Assembly: GCA_003645605.1 (NCBI GenBank)
Contig: QNAY01000093.1
Location: forward strand, 1 to 5,889
Length of the DNA stretch: 5,889 bases
From: Thermodesulfobacteriota bacterium
GTDB taxonomy: Bacteria > Desulfobacterota > Dissulfuribacteria > Dissulfuribacterales > UBA3076
Direction of reading: 5' to 3'
Each line of letters opens with the position of its first letter. Positions within the stretch are counted from its first letter, which is position 1. The position numbers and the translations under genes are program-made. Shown here piece after piece: positions 5,327 to 5,889 of the stretch. The notes beneath the pieces were generated by a model, which did no database searches, was not told where the DNA came from, and saw only the letters and a list, made by a program, of their open reading frames with translations.

Positions 5327-5788
5327 TCAAGTACGGTAATCATTGTACCTTGATAGTTCTTGAATATGACCAAATTGTTTCACCTTGCAAATATGTTTCT
5401 GGTCATTGGTTACAAAAATAGCATCATTCAAAATTGCCAAAGCATGATATAAGCAATCCGTCAATTCTGGATAGCCAATTTTCTGATTTCCTGTTCTGGC
5501 AAGTTCAATAGCTTTTATGCGAACTTCGCTATTTGGAACAACAATATGCAGAACCGCCTGATTGGCCAATTTTTCAATATAGCGCAAATGCGTTTGAGCC
5601 TCTGCAAAATTGTCTAAATTACCACAAAGTACCTCTGTGATTTCATCTAACGCAAGACTTGGAACCAGTATTTGTATTTGCTCCAGAATAGCGTCTTGAA
5701 GAATTTGTTTAGCTTTCTTGTTCAGTGACCTGACATAGATATATTCCAGAAAAACATTCGCATCCAGCACGTAACGATTACTTACCAT
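5327..5788 (-). CDS. PIN-domain ribonuclease, VapC-like toxin
   Basis: This 153-aa protein is a complete PIN domain, the fold of VapC-type toxins that cleave RNA with Mg2+/Mn2+. The acidic residues expected for the active site are present: D9 in YVLDANVFLEY, E49 in LALDEITEVL, D111 in ELTDCLYHALA, and D129 in FVTNDQKH. Length fits the family. ATG 5788 overlaps by 11 nt the end of a frame that looks like an antitoxin C-terminus, the usual antitoxin-then-toxin coupling. That antitoxin frame is cut off 18 codons before its stop by a tandem repeat, so the toxin may be unguarded or be controlled from elsewhere. An attC-like site follows 19 nt after the stop, suggesting that the gene sits in an integron cassette. 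The target RNA cannot be told from sequence. Confidence 0.85.
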   Translation of the reverse strand: MVSNRYVLDANVFLEYIYVRSLNKKAKQILQDAILEQIQILVPSLALDEITEVLCGNLDNFAEAQTHLRYIEKLANQAVLHIVVPNSEVRIKAIELARTGNQKIGYPELTDCLYHALAILNDAIFVTNDQKHICKVKQFGHIQELSRYNDYRT

Positions 5789-5834
5789 ATTTCATACTTG
5801 CCTGGATTCTTTGTAAGCGTTCACGCCCATATTG
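5778..5834 (-). pseudogene. Antitoxin C-terminal remnant in front of the PIN toxin
   Basis: The minus strand reads YGRERLQRIQASMKYGK and stops at TAA 5780-5778. This overlaps the toxin start (ATG 5788) by 11 nt, as in many type II toxin-antitoxin pairs. The peptide is basic and helix-like, as expected for the toxin-binding tail of an antitoxin; the exact antitoxin family is not recognisable. Going upstream, the frame enters the 17-bp tandem repeat at 5831 and hits TGA at 5837-5835 in the first repeat copy. No start codon lies in between, so the reading frame is interrupted in the visible sequence. Confidence 0.5.
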
Positions 5835-5889
5835 TCATTTCGACCGAATTGTCATTTCGACCGAATTGTCATTTCGACCGAAGGGAGAA
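5831..5889. repeat. Three 17-bp tandem copies plus end of the GIY-YIG-associated repeat (right copy)
   Basis: ATTGTCATTTCGACCGA occurs three times without mismatch (5831-5847, 5848-5864, 5865-5881), followed by AGGGAGAA at the window end. The third copy and this tail match the inverse complement of 152-173 with one mismatch. The element continues past the window. Its left edge is the point at which the antitoxin frame is lost. Confidence 0.85.

Noticed and set aside
5831..5889. CRISPR array
   Set aside because: The 17-bp units are directly tandem with no spacers, and the sequence matches a dispersed repeat at 152-173.

Overview
The window looks like a piece of a moderate-GC Desulfobacterota-type (deltaproteobacterial) genome, probably from an environmental lineage. 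This placement is inferred from several signs. There are AACCCTGAACC/TTTGAACC-type degenerate repeats directly in front of genes. A tRNA-Sec remnant is present. The M23 peptidase carries an HLDYR variant motif. A GlgE-like glycoside hydrolase is present, and an integron attC-like site lies behind a toxin gene. No single marker in the window fixes the taxon.

Left part (1-2556): the 3' end of a small GIY-YIG nuclease gene, a short dispersed repeat that starts at its stop codon, and a GAACC repeat tract. Two overlapping plus-strand genes follow: a membrane-anchored M23 peptidoglycan endopeptidase (GTG start at 339) and an exported MltB-type lytic transglycosylase (start placed at 1669). They overlap by 17 bp and form a two-gene murein hydrolase operon, one product cutting peptide crosslinks and the other glycan strands.

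Middle part (2557-3586): a scar-like region without an intact gene. It holds the 3' end of a selenocysteine tRNA (2787-2815) with no 5' half, several hairpins, and an internal fragment of a large protein gene (2874-3459) killed by a frameshift and an in-frame TAG. The fragment resembles, from memory, the conserved region of glucan-dikinase/PEP-binding-domain proteins. A second GAACC repeat tract then leads straight into the next gene.

Right part (3587-5889): an intact GH13 alpha-amylase-superfamily enzyme close to GlgE-type maltosyltransferases, with its catalytic residues present. Beyond it, all recognisable features lie on the minus strand. Reading leftward from the right edge these are: three 17-bp tandem copies of a repeat that match, inverted, the repeat behind the GIY-YIG gene; the last 17-18 codons of a probable antitoxin cut off by that repeat; a complete PIN-domain (VapC-like) toxin; a 75-bp attC-like imperfect palindrome 19 nt behind the toxin stop; and the 41-codon N-terminus of a Schlafen/AlbA_2-domain protein. 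The arrangement looks like a decayed piece of a chromosomal integron cassette array with a toxin gene whose antitoxin has been damaged. No integrase is present in the window.
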